Assembly (NCBI GenBank): GCA_003313425.1
Contig: NHZP01000004.1
Location: forward strand, 1,860,001 to 1,924,000
DNA: 64,000 nucleotides
Reading direction: 5' to 3'
From: Pseudopyrenochaeta lycopersici
Lineage: Eukaryota > Ascomycota > Dothideomycetes > Pleosporales > Pseudopyrenochaetaceae
Shown here: positions 11,401 to 21,528 of the stretch, piece by piece
How positions within the stretch are numbered: position 1 is the first letter of the stretch
Layout: every line of letters begins with the position of its first letter
Program-made: the position numbers and the translations under genes
The notes under the pieces: generated by a model
What the model saw: only the letters and a program-made list of their open reading frames with translations
What the model was told of the DNA's origin: nothing
The model's database searches: none

Positions 11401-13262
11401 ATCAGCAACTCGCGCTTATACTTTTCAGATTGTTCCCCTAGATTAGAGGCAAATCTACATTTACTTCGTCTCCTGTGCGGATTGGATCCGCATTTGTATA
11501 TGTTAGCTGTGTTGACTATGTAGTTAGTGCTCTTTTACCCCACACGTCATCATGGATGTCGAGCCGAGGCCTAAACCAATGAGTCGTTCGAAGCAGACTA
11601 GTACTTTACCCACAAGTGGTAACATTCCGGTGAGATGTGCTGGCGCATATGCAAGTACAATCCCTTTTCGAAAATGACTGCAGAGGAGCCTGCTTATCGT
11701 AGAGCGGGCAGCGGATCATTGATTTCATTGCAGAGCAAAGTGCAGCCAGCACAGACGTAATATCGGAACAGATTCCATCGTCCATTCGAATTGCACCAAA
11801 ACTGATCGGAGCATGCAGTGGACTGGAATAGCAGCTTTGATTGGGTTGAAGTAATGTGTCCAGTCCTATTCATTCACGGTCACTGTTCCGATGATGCTAC
11901 TCCCTTTGAAATAACCTTTTCGGAGAATCCCTTCCGAAGGTATGGATTTGAAATAATGGTAGTCCATCAATTCAGCCCATGGAGAAGGGAATTAGTACAT
12001 TCACAACTAATCGAGGCCATTCAGGTTCGAGGTTGTCGCCTTCGCATTCCAGAAACTCTTCTTCCTCACTAATATTCCGTCTTTCCCGGTATACATATGC
12101 ATCCCACACTTCAATTTAAGCATGGAAAAGTCTTTGAAGCAATTGAAAGGACTCACTTTGATAGCAGTTGCCAAGGTTTCTGATCCTTTCGTGCTACGCG
12201 AGATGAAGGGTGGGGTGGTCTTTCCTTGTTCTTCCTTGCTACTTCCTCCGCAATAGATGACGCGCCCCTCTGGCATCCTCAAGGAAAAAATTGGGTTGCT
12301 CTTCTATTCAACTTCTTTCCTCCTCTTCCACAAGGTCCGATCCTGTTGCGGTGCTCCATGTTTTAGGTCGTGGGCAATCTCGTTGGTCTCTGCGGCACAG
12401 TTCCGTCTTGTTTAGTTGCTAACATATTCTGAAAGCGCCCACTTCAGGAAAATTTGGCACTGAGATCGCCGCGACTTGTAAAGGGGAACTGCTATGTCGA
12501 GGAGTATATGGATAGTGATGTCGACCAATGCAAACCATGGAACGACTCACCTCTACCAAGTATGAAAAAGAATTCTGCACCTCGATGCCTACGAGGTGAC
12601 AGGGCCTCGCTCTTCGAGAAGCACTTCTGCTGCAGTGTATGCCGCAAACAAAAAACATGTGAGCGTCTTAGCAGCTTTGATAACCTCAGTCATTCTATCC
12701 CGCCATGGAACTGCGAAGGAATTGTATCAACTCATACTGCAACAGGTACGTCATACCATAAAGCCGTAAAGGCATCGCGCCCATGGTCAAATACAGGATT
12801 CAACCTGAGCCTACCAAAGACCGAAGAAAATGTCCAGTCTCCAGCAAAGCTGCAATGACAATTGTGGACTTCCAGCCTCTCCTTTTCCGTCCGAAGACTT
12901 CACCGTCGACTAGTATCTGCCTACCAGAAAGAAGCGCTTGACTAAACACTCGCAATGGCTACAGCGGGGGTTCTGTCACGGTCCTCTTGACAATGCCGCA
13001 AATCGTTCCACATGACTTCTGTTCTGTTTTGAGCAATTCAATAGTATGCAAATTCCACTCGACGGATCAGAGCTGCGGACATAACCAGCAGCGGCTCGAG
13101 CAGGGACTTCTGGTGGAGTTCACAATTAGACTCCAAATCAAGCAACTAAGGAAGTGCGCCCCGCTCGCCTAAAATTTCCATCTCGTCCATCATGAAATTA
13201 AACACCGCCATCACGCACTTGAAGTCGGCATTCCCTGCTCAAAGCTCCCTCTAGGAATAATC
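11401..13262. other. Intergenic, no gene seen
   Basis: Should contain divergent upstream regions of the two-module GST gene (minus) and the methyltransferase gene (plus). The longest frames, such as 12007-12282 minus and 12454-12858 plus, lack an ATG in a suitable place or any recognisable domain. Nothing else stands out. Confidence 0.55.
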
Positions 13263-14056
13263 ATGCCTAAGACGGATGAGGGTGCTGCGCTGGGTCATGC
13301 CTCCTTCTGGGACGAGCGATACTCAAAAGCAGACGATACGTCCAAGCCTACGCACGAATGGTTCCGCGACTTTGCGTCGCTCGAACCTTTTCTCGAGAAG
13401 CACCTTTTCGCAACACGAAAAGTAGAATCAAAACCTAGAATTCTACATCTTGGAAGTGGTGATAGCGTACGCTATGATCTCGTTTTTCATCTTTTATATG
13501 CTGATTTCTTTCAGACTGTTCCCTACGATCTCCTCGAAAGAGGCTATGACAATCAAATATGCGTGGACTTCTCATCTGTCGTAGTTGACCTGATGAAGTC
13601 AAGACATGTAGCGAAAAGTGGTGTAGAGTGGGCGCTTGGCGATGTCAGGGATTTGAAAGAGATCGAGACTGGTTCTATCGATGTTGCATTCGATAAAGGC
13701 ACGCTCGATGCTATGATTTTTGGTAGCCCGTGGAGCCCGCCGGAAGAAGTTTTGGAGAACAGTGGGAAGTATATGAACGCAGTATGTCCCCCAGGAACAA
13801 TCCATCTCTGCCACTGGTCTGCACCAAGCGGCGCAATTACAGGGGACAACGCCAAAAATTATCTTGCTGATGTATTCAGGTCCAACGAGTACTAAAAGAT
13901 GATGGATTCTTCTTGTATATCACTTACCGACAACCACACTTTGTCAAGCCTATTCTCAATCGGAACAATGAATGGGATCTTGAGATGGAGGTCCTAGGAG
14001 GAGGAGACAGTTTCGAATATTATGGTTATAAGTTAAGAAAACACAAATCTAGCTAA
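13263..14056 (+). CDS. SAM-dependent methyltransferase, EEF1AKMT4/METTL13-like
   Basis: Class I methyltransferase of 215 residues from exons 13263-13466, 13515-13781 and 13880-14056. It shows an FWDERY-type start of the domain, SAM motif I ILHLGSGDS (60-68), the acidic residue after ICVDFS that should bind the ribose, GDVRDL, and the AFDKGTLDAM motif typical of eEF1A-lysine methyltransferase 4 and the METTL13 N-domain. The C-terminus FLYITYRQPHF and GGGDSFEYYGY also fit that family. Intron 1 is 48 bp, a multiple of three without a stop, so retention would insert 16 residues right after motif I. Most probably a cytosolic protein-lysine methyltransferase acting on elongation factor 1A, by family analogy. 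The next gene, a GST on the same strand, is 544 bp away. Confidence 0.9.
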
Positions 14057-14600
14057 TGATATACCGGCCAATCAACCGATGTTGTGATATGAAAGATTAA
14101 CCCCATGCGTAGAACGACTCGTTGATCGGTTCACCATACCCATGCACCAACCTTAGGAATATTGGGAAGGCATAATTGGTGAGTTGACCGCTTCTACAAT
14201 TGCGTTCAAGCATAATAGTTTGAATTTTTTTACACCAACCCTAAAAGCCACGCTCTTTGCAGCATCTGTGATAGGAATGCTGTATTGTACCCCTTACGTC
14301 ATTGGCGAGGTAGACATCTGCCCCGACACCTAAATTAGTATTGACAAATATTTCAACACTTGCATCATGAAATCGGCTACTGGTGTGGACTTCCGAACGC
14401 TTTCAACGAATTGGACCCCTTCCCCGCCGGAGCCCACCCCGAGAAAGTACCGGACTGTATGACGCAACATATCCCCATATAATGTGGAATGATCGCTTTT
14501 TGAGCAAGCCAAATTTAAATCGCCCATATATATAACCCCGCCCAAGCAATTCTACCGCTTGTGTTTGCATTGCATTGACCCGTGATCACCTGATATCAAT
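14057..14600. other. Intergenic with a TATA-like element near its end
   Basis: Holds the 3' region of the methyltransferase gene and the promoter of the downstream GST. The only element I would mark is the TATA-like run at 14526. No open frame of interest. Confidence 0.6.
14526..14535 (+). promoter_or_regulatory. TATA-like element upstream of the GST gene
   Basis: The run ATATATATAA lies 66 bp before the GST start codon, followed by a GC-rich segment, in a position that suits a TATA box with a short leader. Inference from position and sequence only. Confidence 0.4.
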
Positions 14601-15313
14601 ATGTCAACAATCACACTCTGGTTCCTGCAAGGCTCTCGCTGCATTCGAACAGCATGGTTGCTGGAAGAGCTTGGCCTGGATTACAATTTGAAATTCTCTG
14701 AGCGTGTAAATCAAAAGGCCCCCGAGGATTTCAAAGTCGGATCTAGAAACCCATTGGGCAAGTTTCCCACGCTTCAAGACGGTTCGCTCACTGTGTACGA
14801 AAGCGGTGCTATTAGCGAGTGAGTGAATCTCATGGAAATTGATAACAGGACGTAAGTTGATATATATTTTGCAGCTACTTGTGCGAAACGTACGACAAGG
14901 AAGGCAAACTCCTCCCATCCGATCCAAAACAGCGTATCAAAGTCCGACAATGGGTCCACGCCGCAGAAGCCACATTTGCCCTGCACGCCCTCGCCATTCT
15001 CTACACGCGGTGGAACATACCCAAAGACACGCCCAAAGAAATCATCGAAGCCACCGAATCTGGATTGTCAGCCAACGTGCAAAACGACTTGTCTTGGCTC
15101 GAAACCGAACTGTCACTCTCCCAAGGACGCTTCCTGTGCGGCGACCATGTCACAGCCGCGGATATCATGATGCAATTCTCTGCTGACTTTATTCTGACGC
15201 GCGAGCTGGGGACGGGGGGCAGGGAGTATCCGAATATCAGGAAGTGGCTGGAGTGCTGTGTGGAGACGGAGGGGTATAAGCGCGCGGTGCTGAAGTCGGG
15301 GTATAAGTTGTAG
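14601..15313 (+). CDS. Glutathione S-transferase (GTT1/URE2-type)
   Basis: A 218-residue GST from two exons (14601-14818 and 14875-15313). The N-domain begins TITLWFLQGSRCIRTAWLLE and contains the cis-proline motif NPLGKFPTL and the ESGAIS segment that binds the gamma-glutamyl part of glutathione. The helical C-domain has the N-capping motif HVTAADIMM. Length and order match yeast Gtt1-like enzymes involved in conjugation and peroxide detoxification. The second intron half ends in a good TTTTGCAG acceptor, which rebuilds an Asp codon at the junction. No PTS1 (ends YKL) and no signal peptide, so probably cytosolic or ER-surface. Function is assigned by family; the substrate is unknown. Confidence 0.93.
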
Positions 15314-15836
15314 ATGGGGGAGATGTATTAATATGAACAATTGCTTCTCGATTGAGATGCTACGAATGTCTAGTTTCACCGAGATTCTTTGTGGGTTGTG
15401 GCTAGATAGCTAACCATTGTCTCTACTATCCAACTCTATCCTGTGTTATTAGTCTCATCTCCAACGTTGACGTGTATTTTAAGAAGAATCTATAGCTACC
15501 TCTGCTCTTGCTACGGAGGCTCGGCACGACGGTCATCATACCTGGGACTCAAGTAAGTGACAAGAAAGGGAAATGGCAGAAGAGTGAACATCTCCCCTTG
15601 ATACCAAATGCAGTGTCCTTGAGGATTTCATATATTGGATATCCCATGTACGACTAAGATACTATAGTGGGATGCAAATCTTATACATATATCTTATCCT
15701 TTCCTGTCCTGTCCTGCATCAAGACCAAAAGGCGCTCGTCTGGTACCACGTCACCATGCAATCCGAGATTATTCTTCAACCAATTCTCATCTCCCGTCGA
15801 TATATGGTTAAGTAGAGGCTCAGTTCACTCCTCTTC
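15314..15836. other. Intergenic between convergent genes
   Basis: Shared 3' region of the GST (plus) and SPOUT methyltransferase (minus) genes. AT-richer than the flanks, as expected for terminators. Nothing else seen. Confidence 0.6.
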
Positions 15837-17262
15837 TCATCCATCCATGGTATCTATATAAGGCTTCAGCGCCATCAGTCCAAACTCGACCGCCTCTTCC
15901 GTGCGAATCGTCCTACTCCCCTGCCCCGGGACAAGATTAACCCACGCATCAAACAGCTCGTTCGCCGTCGATTTCCCCAGTCCTTTCGCTACAAGCACGG
16001 GGTCGTTCGCTACTGCTGGTTCAATACCTGCGACGCCGCCAAAGACGATTAGCAGGTGGTTGAACTTTTCGGGGGCCTTGTTGCCAGCTGTGTCGTTCTT
16101 GGTAGAAACAGTATTAGGGAGAATGGAATGCACAGGGACGCCGCGCTCTGAGGTTCCGATGGTGTAGTCGTAGCCGTTGGCGTACTCGCACTCTGCATAC
16201 ACAGCGCTGAGGGAGGCGGCGCGGCGAACGGTGTAGCCCCAGTAGTATCCTGACTCCTCGCGTGGCAAGCTTGACGCACACGCAGTAGCTTCCAGATTTT
16301 CGCACTCTTCATACGAGAGGTGTGGCCACGAGGGCGGGGGTCCCGCATCTGCAAAACGCACGGTTGTGCGCATGCCAGCCTCTATAGGCGCTCCTGGAGG
16401 GACAGGGACACAGACTGGATATGGGAGACCGCATTTGACGTGTACATAGCTCTGCTCCTCAGATGCTAGTTTTTTGGGCTTCTTGTTCTTGGATGTAGAG
16501 GATGATGGCGAAGGAGCTGGTCCAACTACCACGCCCTCTCGATATTGGCACCACTCATGACCCCTCAGATGATGCGGCATATCCATACTCGGCAGACAGC
16601 CCACCCACCCGAGATTCTGATGTTTTTGGAAGATACTCAACCGCGGGTCCTCTGCGTCATACCTCAGATGAGGCGGGCACTCTGCGAAGGAAAGCACGTG
16701 GTACAAGAACTGATCTGGATTCTGCCACGGCTCATCTTCCTCCAGGATCGAGTCGAGGATTTCTTGCTTCGTCTTCTTGCCTCGACCTTGGCGGATGTAT
16801 TTCTCAGACACAACTTTGGCATCTACATTACTTGGATTATCATCATAGACGACAATCTCGTCAACACAGAAAACCGCTGCAGCACGCGCAATGCGTCCTA
16901 CTTGGATGGTCTTGTGGTCAGGTTTCTTGGCGTTCAGGAGCCAACTACCTGGAAGCGCAATGCTGACGGTCCAGTCGCGTCCCTTTGTGGGATTGAAGAT
17001 TGCAGTCGGCCTTGATGTGTCAATATCGGCGTCTTCCTGGTCTTGTGCATCGCTCTTTCTCTTCTTTGCTGGGCTGTCGTTGTTTCCAATAGAATTCTGA
17101 TGAATAACAACAGCTGAGGCTTTGCGCTTCTGCTGTAGAATTAGCTTGATCGCTCTTGGATTGAAGAAGCTGACATACCTTCGTCTGGCCGGTACTCTCA
17201 TCGGCGGCTCCCTTCTTCGACCGCAGCTTAGGATTGACCAATACTGAATCAGCGTCCGCCAT
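15837..17262 (-). CDS. SPOUT-domain RNA methyltransferase, C9orf114/SPOUT1 family
   Basis: Predicted 459 residues from exons 17262-17179 and 17132-15837 (46-bp intron). After a basic N-terminus (PAKKRK, a likely nuclear signal) comes the family core: TVSIALPGSWLLNAK, the VGRIARAAAVF segment, and C-terminal HLLIVFGGVAGIEPA and VPGQGSRTIRTEEA, which form the knotted SAM-binding site. A Lys/Ser-rich insertion lies near the middle. The family contains human SPOUT1 (CENP-32), an RNA methyltransferase linked to the spindle, and related archaeal enzymes, so a nuclear or nucleolar RNA methyltransferase is likely; the target is not known. It diverges from the small SelK-like gene across 384 bp. Confidence 0.88.
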
Positions 17263-17646
17263 TATCCCTTCTTCCCACGTTCTTTCCTTTCTCGCTGCGT
17301 ATATGTAAAGAAAGATAGTCTGAAATAATGTATAGATAATAAACAATCTCACTTGCACAAAGTAGTCGGAACACGTGCTATAGGTAATAAGGTAGCGAGG
17401 TAAAGGTCGAGGTCGAAAAATTTCCCTAAACTGTACATTCTGTCACCCCAGCTCCGATCCTGCAGTAGCGCGCGCAACCAACGGGATGCACATCCCTGCT
17501 CGCCTTTTCAGGCGACCAAACCCCCAATGTCAGCCTGGAATATCTGCAGCGGCGAAGTCATGCTCTCCTTTAAGAGCTCGCGTCCACGACCGCAGCCCTG
17601 ACTGAACCTGCAACACGCAGCACAAAGACCTACAACATCGCTAACA
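17263..17646. other. Divergent promoter region
   Basis: 384 bp between two divergent start codons (SPOUT methyltransferase on minus, small membrane protein on plus). It presumably drives both. No specific element identified with confidence. Confidence 0.5.
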
Positions 17647-18036
17647 ATGGAGGGACACAAGTTCGTCTACCCTCCGTTCCAACACCCCCTGCACATGACG
17701 ACTAACCATCCGTCCAGATCCATCGTCGCCCGCACAAGCGACACATTCATCACCTTCCTAGCCCTCTACTTCACCACACTGTTTTCCCTCGACACGTGGG
17801 CCGCTGCACGCGGCTCGCCGTACCGCGCCCCAGGACACAACACGTTCTACCGACCAGCCAACACGACGCCCACGCCGGACAGCTACCAAGCGGGGATGCA
17901 CGGGCGGGGGAACGCCGGGCCTGGGAGCGACGGTGGGAATGGGGGACGAGGGGTTGGACGCGTGCCGCAGACGAGGGATTCGCGGGCGCCGATGAGGATA
18001 GGTGGGACGGCGGAGTGTGGCGCGTGTATGATTTGA
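17647..18036 (+). CDS. Small one-helix membrane protein, possibly SelK/SelG-like (Cys form)
   Basis: An intronless 129-residue protein. It has a short polar N-terminus, one hydrophobic helix at about 32-52 (TFITFLALYFTTLFSL), then a Gly/Arg/Pro-rich basic tail and a conserved-looking end with GRVPQTRDSRAPMRIGG followed by two cysteines (ECGACMI). A one-helix ER membrane protein with a Gly-rich tail that ends in a redox residue is the layout of selenoprotein K/G, where metazoans place Sec near the C-terminus. Fungi lack Sec and would carry Cys, as here. That assignment is an inference from layout, not from a clear motif. If correct, the protein would work in ER protein quality control. Otherwise it is an uncharacterised membrane protein. 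Confidence 0.55.
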   Translation: MEGHKFVYPPFQHPLHMTTNHPSRSIVARTSDTFITFLALYFTTLFSLDTWAAARGSPYRAPGHNTFYRPANTTPTPDSYQAGMHGRGNAGPGSDGGNGGRGVGRVPQTRDSRAPMRIGGTAECGACMI

Positions 18037-18384
18037 TTGGGTGTGGAGGGATGGTGAGTGTAGACGGTAAGGGCTGGATGGAGTGGGTATGGGAAGACTA
18101 TGGGCTTTTCAGGAGTGTCAATTGATGGGGACTGGCGTATATACACAGGATTGGCGTACACAGGGTCCCAAATATGAACAAGTATCTAGACTATGATTGA
18201 CAGTTTCCTTACACTGTACATCTCGTTTGATGTCAGATTATAATGCTATAGTATGAGGGCATTTCAAGCTCACAAATGGAGTCTGAACATTATGTGTGGT
18301 GTGCTGCTTGACGCAGAATATCTTCATTGCTCCCTTTCGCGCCATGCTACTCAGTGATGCTAACGAACCAGTCTATCTATAATG
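18037..18384. other. Intergenic between convergent genes
   Basis: Shared 3' region of the small membrane protein gene (plus) and the RNF10-like gene (minus). No feature seen. Confidence 0.6.
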
Positions 18385-20684
18385 TCATGCGCCCCGTCTG
18401 ACATTTGTACTCATCAATGTTATCTTTTTGTTTTTCTTTTTCTTTCCGCCTGCCTGCTTCTTCGGTGCCTCTGCCTCTCCACCCAGAGACATGGCCTGCG
18501 CTTGCACAATCATATCCTCCTCGCGGAGCAAGTCCTTTTCCCAATCTTGTAGCCAGCCATCGTCCACATCATAGTGATCTTGTGGGGCAAGGGTGGGTGA
18601 TGTCGATGCTACAGCTGTCGTACCCCAGACTGTTCGTGGGGCCGAGGGACTGGTGGAGGGGGAGGCTAATGAAGCGAAGCCCTCTCCACGGCGCGCTGGC
18701 CATGGTGGCGATGATGAGGCATGGTCTCCATCCACAGCAGGCGGCGCCTCGGAGGTGCTGCCTGAAGCCAAGGGCTGAAAGTCGTCGGCAGAGAACCTCT
18801 CAGATATGCTAAGACGTTTCCTCCGCGCGGAGGAGAACTCAGCATACTCTGCTTTTTCGGCTCGCAAACGCGCCTTCTCTTCCCGTGTATCCTTATCTGT
18901 ATGCTTCTTCCGCCTCTTCTCTATGTCAGGCTTGAAGCGCTCCAGGATTTCTGGGGGGACGGTGTCGGTCCAATCACACTCGAGGAAGCCAACCTCACAG
19001 CCATATGGTAGATGTGCTAAATATTTGGTTCGCCGTCGTAACTCATCGTCAACGACATGGCCTGTTGATACATGTTCTACGCGGGGTAGAATGGTTGATG
19101 GAAATGATGCAAAGTTGCCAAAAGCCGACTTTAATATGCGTATGTCTAACGGCGATAGGTAGTAGTGCAACAGTGCATGGTAAAAGAAATACTCGGATGG
19201 TGTGTTGTGGTGTTCATGATGCTGTCGGTTCCGTATCTCAGCGAGAGTGGCAGGGATACCGTGGCTCGCTCTCGACGAGTGAGAAGAGACAGACATGGTC
19301 CGGTGCTGCTTTGCATCGGTGGGAGTGGCCTCGGAAGTGGCATGTGTGGCTGCAAAATCCTGCCCTGATTTGGAAGCGTTCTGGATTGTGTACATCTCTG
19401 GTGCAGCTCCTGGCTCATCATTGAAGACAATCGGCGCTCGCTTCACTTTGGGTTCCGCTGGTTTGGCCGGCTCTTCCGGGGGATTTCCAATTCCTTTGAG
19501 CTTCTCTTTTGTTTCGCGAATGCTGCGAACCGCTTTTCTCGTCCACTCCAAGTTGTCCTCGCCAAACATGACCTCGTCTTCCTTGCCTTGCTGTTCCAGC
19601 TTGCTGATCTCGCTATCGAGTTGCTCGATCATATAGTCTTCGCCACCTCGCATAACCCGAGCGTAATCCATGACTTCTGCAGCGTGATACCAAGGGATAT
19701 CCTCATCTTTTCCTAAAGCGTCGGCACCGTCCCGCGGCATAGCGAGCGTACTTCCAGCGGACCTCACAACCAATCGGAGGACGACATCACCGCCTTCTCG
19801 CGGGGACTCCCCCTCCTGTCCTGTGTACCAGCGTACAGGCCTCGTTTCTGACGCGTATATGGTGTCGAAGCACAACGGGCACTTCTTCGATCGTGCTCTT
19901 TTCTCTGGGGGTTTGCCCTCGTCTTCTGAATGCATGTAGCGTATTAGGCAGGGCAAGCAGAAAATGTGGCCACATTTAGCCATCCTGGGGGCTACCGGAG
20001 TCCCGAGGCAAATGGGGCAAGAGGCTTCCTGGGAAAGCTCTGATGCCAATATCTGCAAGACATTATTCCAGTCCAGATGGATATCGGCGTCAACACTCTG
20101 GGCGCGATAGTTGCCGCGTGGATCGACAATGAAGCGGTAGTTCGCATGCACGTATCTGGGCGGTGTTAGTAGGGGCGTCTTGATCATTGGGTGAGTCGTG
20201 CAAGACTGGAACCGTACCTCGCCTTGTCCACCGCGTGGTAGCCCGAGCCAAGACCCCAAGTCGGATTTCGCCGATAATTCCTGGCCGAGCCATGTGAGTG
20301 GTGGTTGTGTGGGCGCGGTGGGAGATTGAAGTTCATCAGGTGGGTGATTGAGGTCTGACCCTTCTTGTTGAAAGGACGCATGTTGAGCTGTTCAATTAGC
20401 GCAAGACACCTCCGACGGGCCCTCTCCTCTGCACTCACCGACTCGACAATGGCATCCTCATCAATCTGTCTGAAGCGCTTGGAGCCCTTGTGCTGCTTCT
20501 TGCTCTGCTGGTTGTTCCGTGGCGTGGCCGAGGGTCGCGTCGAGGCGGCCGACGCGGCGCTACCCCGCTGCTGGAAGAAGTTGGCGGTGGGGACGAATGC
20601 TGGCTGGTTCTGGGCTGGGGAGGCGGGGCCAGACGAGGCAGAGGCTTTGGACGACGATGCAATGGACGGCGGATTAGTCGACAT
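18385..20684 (-). CDS. mag2: RNF10/Mag2-type RING E3 ubiquitin ligase
   Basis: Predicted 745 residues, exons 20684-20218 and 20155-18385 (62-bp intron). The ATG at 20684 is chosen because the upstream in-frame codon is GTG. The protein follows human RNF10 along its length: the ITHLMNFNLPPR motif before the intron, an HANYRFIVDP segment, a C3HC4 RING at about 202-251 (CPICL, CGHIFCLPC, CPLC), coiled-coil-like charged stretches, and the conserved SEYFFYHALLHYYL, YLAHLPYGCEVGFLECDW and DIEKRRKK blocks. It ends in a basic KKKKNKK tail. RNF10 and yeast Mag2 monoubiquitinate 40S proteins (uS3, and uS5 in mammals) on defective or stalled ribosomes. The gene lies head to head with a USP10/Ubp3-type deubiquitinase. 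Confidence 0.92.
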
Positions 20685-21528
20685 GGTTCCCAACCAAGGG
20701 TCCACGGCTGCGACGGTGACGATGACGATGGCGGATCTGGGCGCGCGTTCCTTTGCGGGTCGACGAAGGGCAGGGGCGGACGGCGAGAGAGGAGAAGGAA
20801 ACGGGGGGAGTGTTTGTTTGGCGGGTTGTTGGTTCGGCAGGTAGCGGCCCTACCCAAGAGGGTTGACTTGAGCACAGTCAGAGGAGGGCAGTGGCGGACG
20901 CATCCATGACATCGAGTTGCCGCAGGTCACGTGTGGTTCACCAAGTTTGCTCACAACTGCGTCCGGCATCAGCAACGAATTGCCAGCGACTTGCATCTCC
21001 ACCTGGGTCAGCCACACGTCCCGTCGACTGCTCCTCGCCCGAACGCTCGACTGTTGGTCGCTCGTTAGTGCCGGCCCTCGCCCTCGTCTCCCTACAGGCA
21101 TCCGCCCCGTCCAGCGTGAGGCCGTCTCTCTACCCGGCGCACAGACCTACCCTTTCCGTAGCCGTCATAATCGAACTTCTTCAGCGCTCCAGCCTCCACG
21201 CCAACAAACCAACCCTTCGCGGCCTTCGCGTCTCCCTCCCTGCGCGCAGCCCGGTTGCGCTCATGTCGTGCTAATATGACCCCGCGGTCAAACCAGTCGC
21301 CCCTCCACTCGTCGACTCCGGCCTGTCCTCGCGCGAGCCTGCGCACTACAGGAACAATCCATCAACGCCGCCTGCGCGCCGTCCCGCGCCCTCTGCCATC
21401 ACGTCACACGTGAGGCCCGGGGACCTCGAATCCCGTCGCCCACTCGCCCTCTTCCGTTGCCTCGCACGTTGGCGCTTGCTTTCGGGCCAGCGACCGACGG
21501 AGAGGCAACACCGCCGCCTGCAGCATAT
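20685..21528. promoter_or_regulatory. Divergent promoter region of the RNF10-like and USP10-like genes
   Basis: 844 bp between two divergent start codons. It is GC-rich, with C-rich tracts on the + strand toward the protease gene, which suggests a long leader. An upstream in-frame extension of the protease frame (from about 21457) has no ATG, and an acceptor-like CTGCAG ends just before the chosen start, so a small upstream exon is possible. No individual binding site is called. Confidence 0.5.

Noticed and set aside
12454..12858. 134-codon + strand frame with several cysteines
   Set aside because: Starts at a non-ATG codon and shows no zinc-finger spacing that fits a known family.
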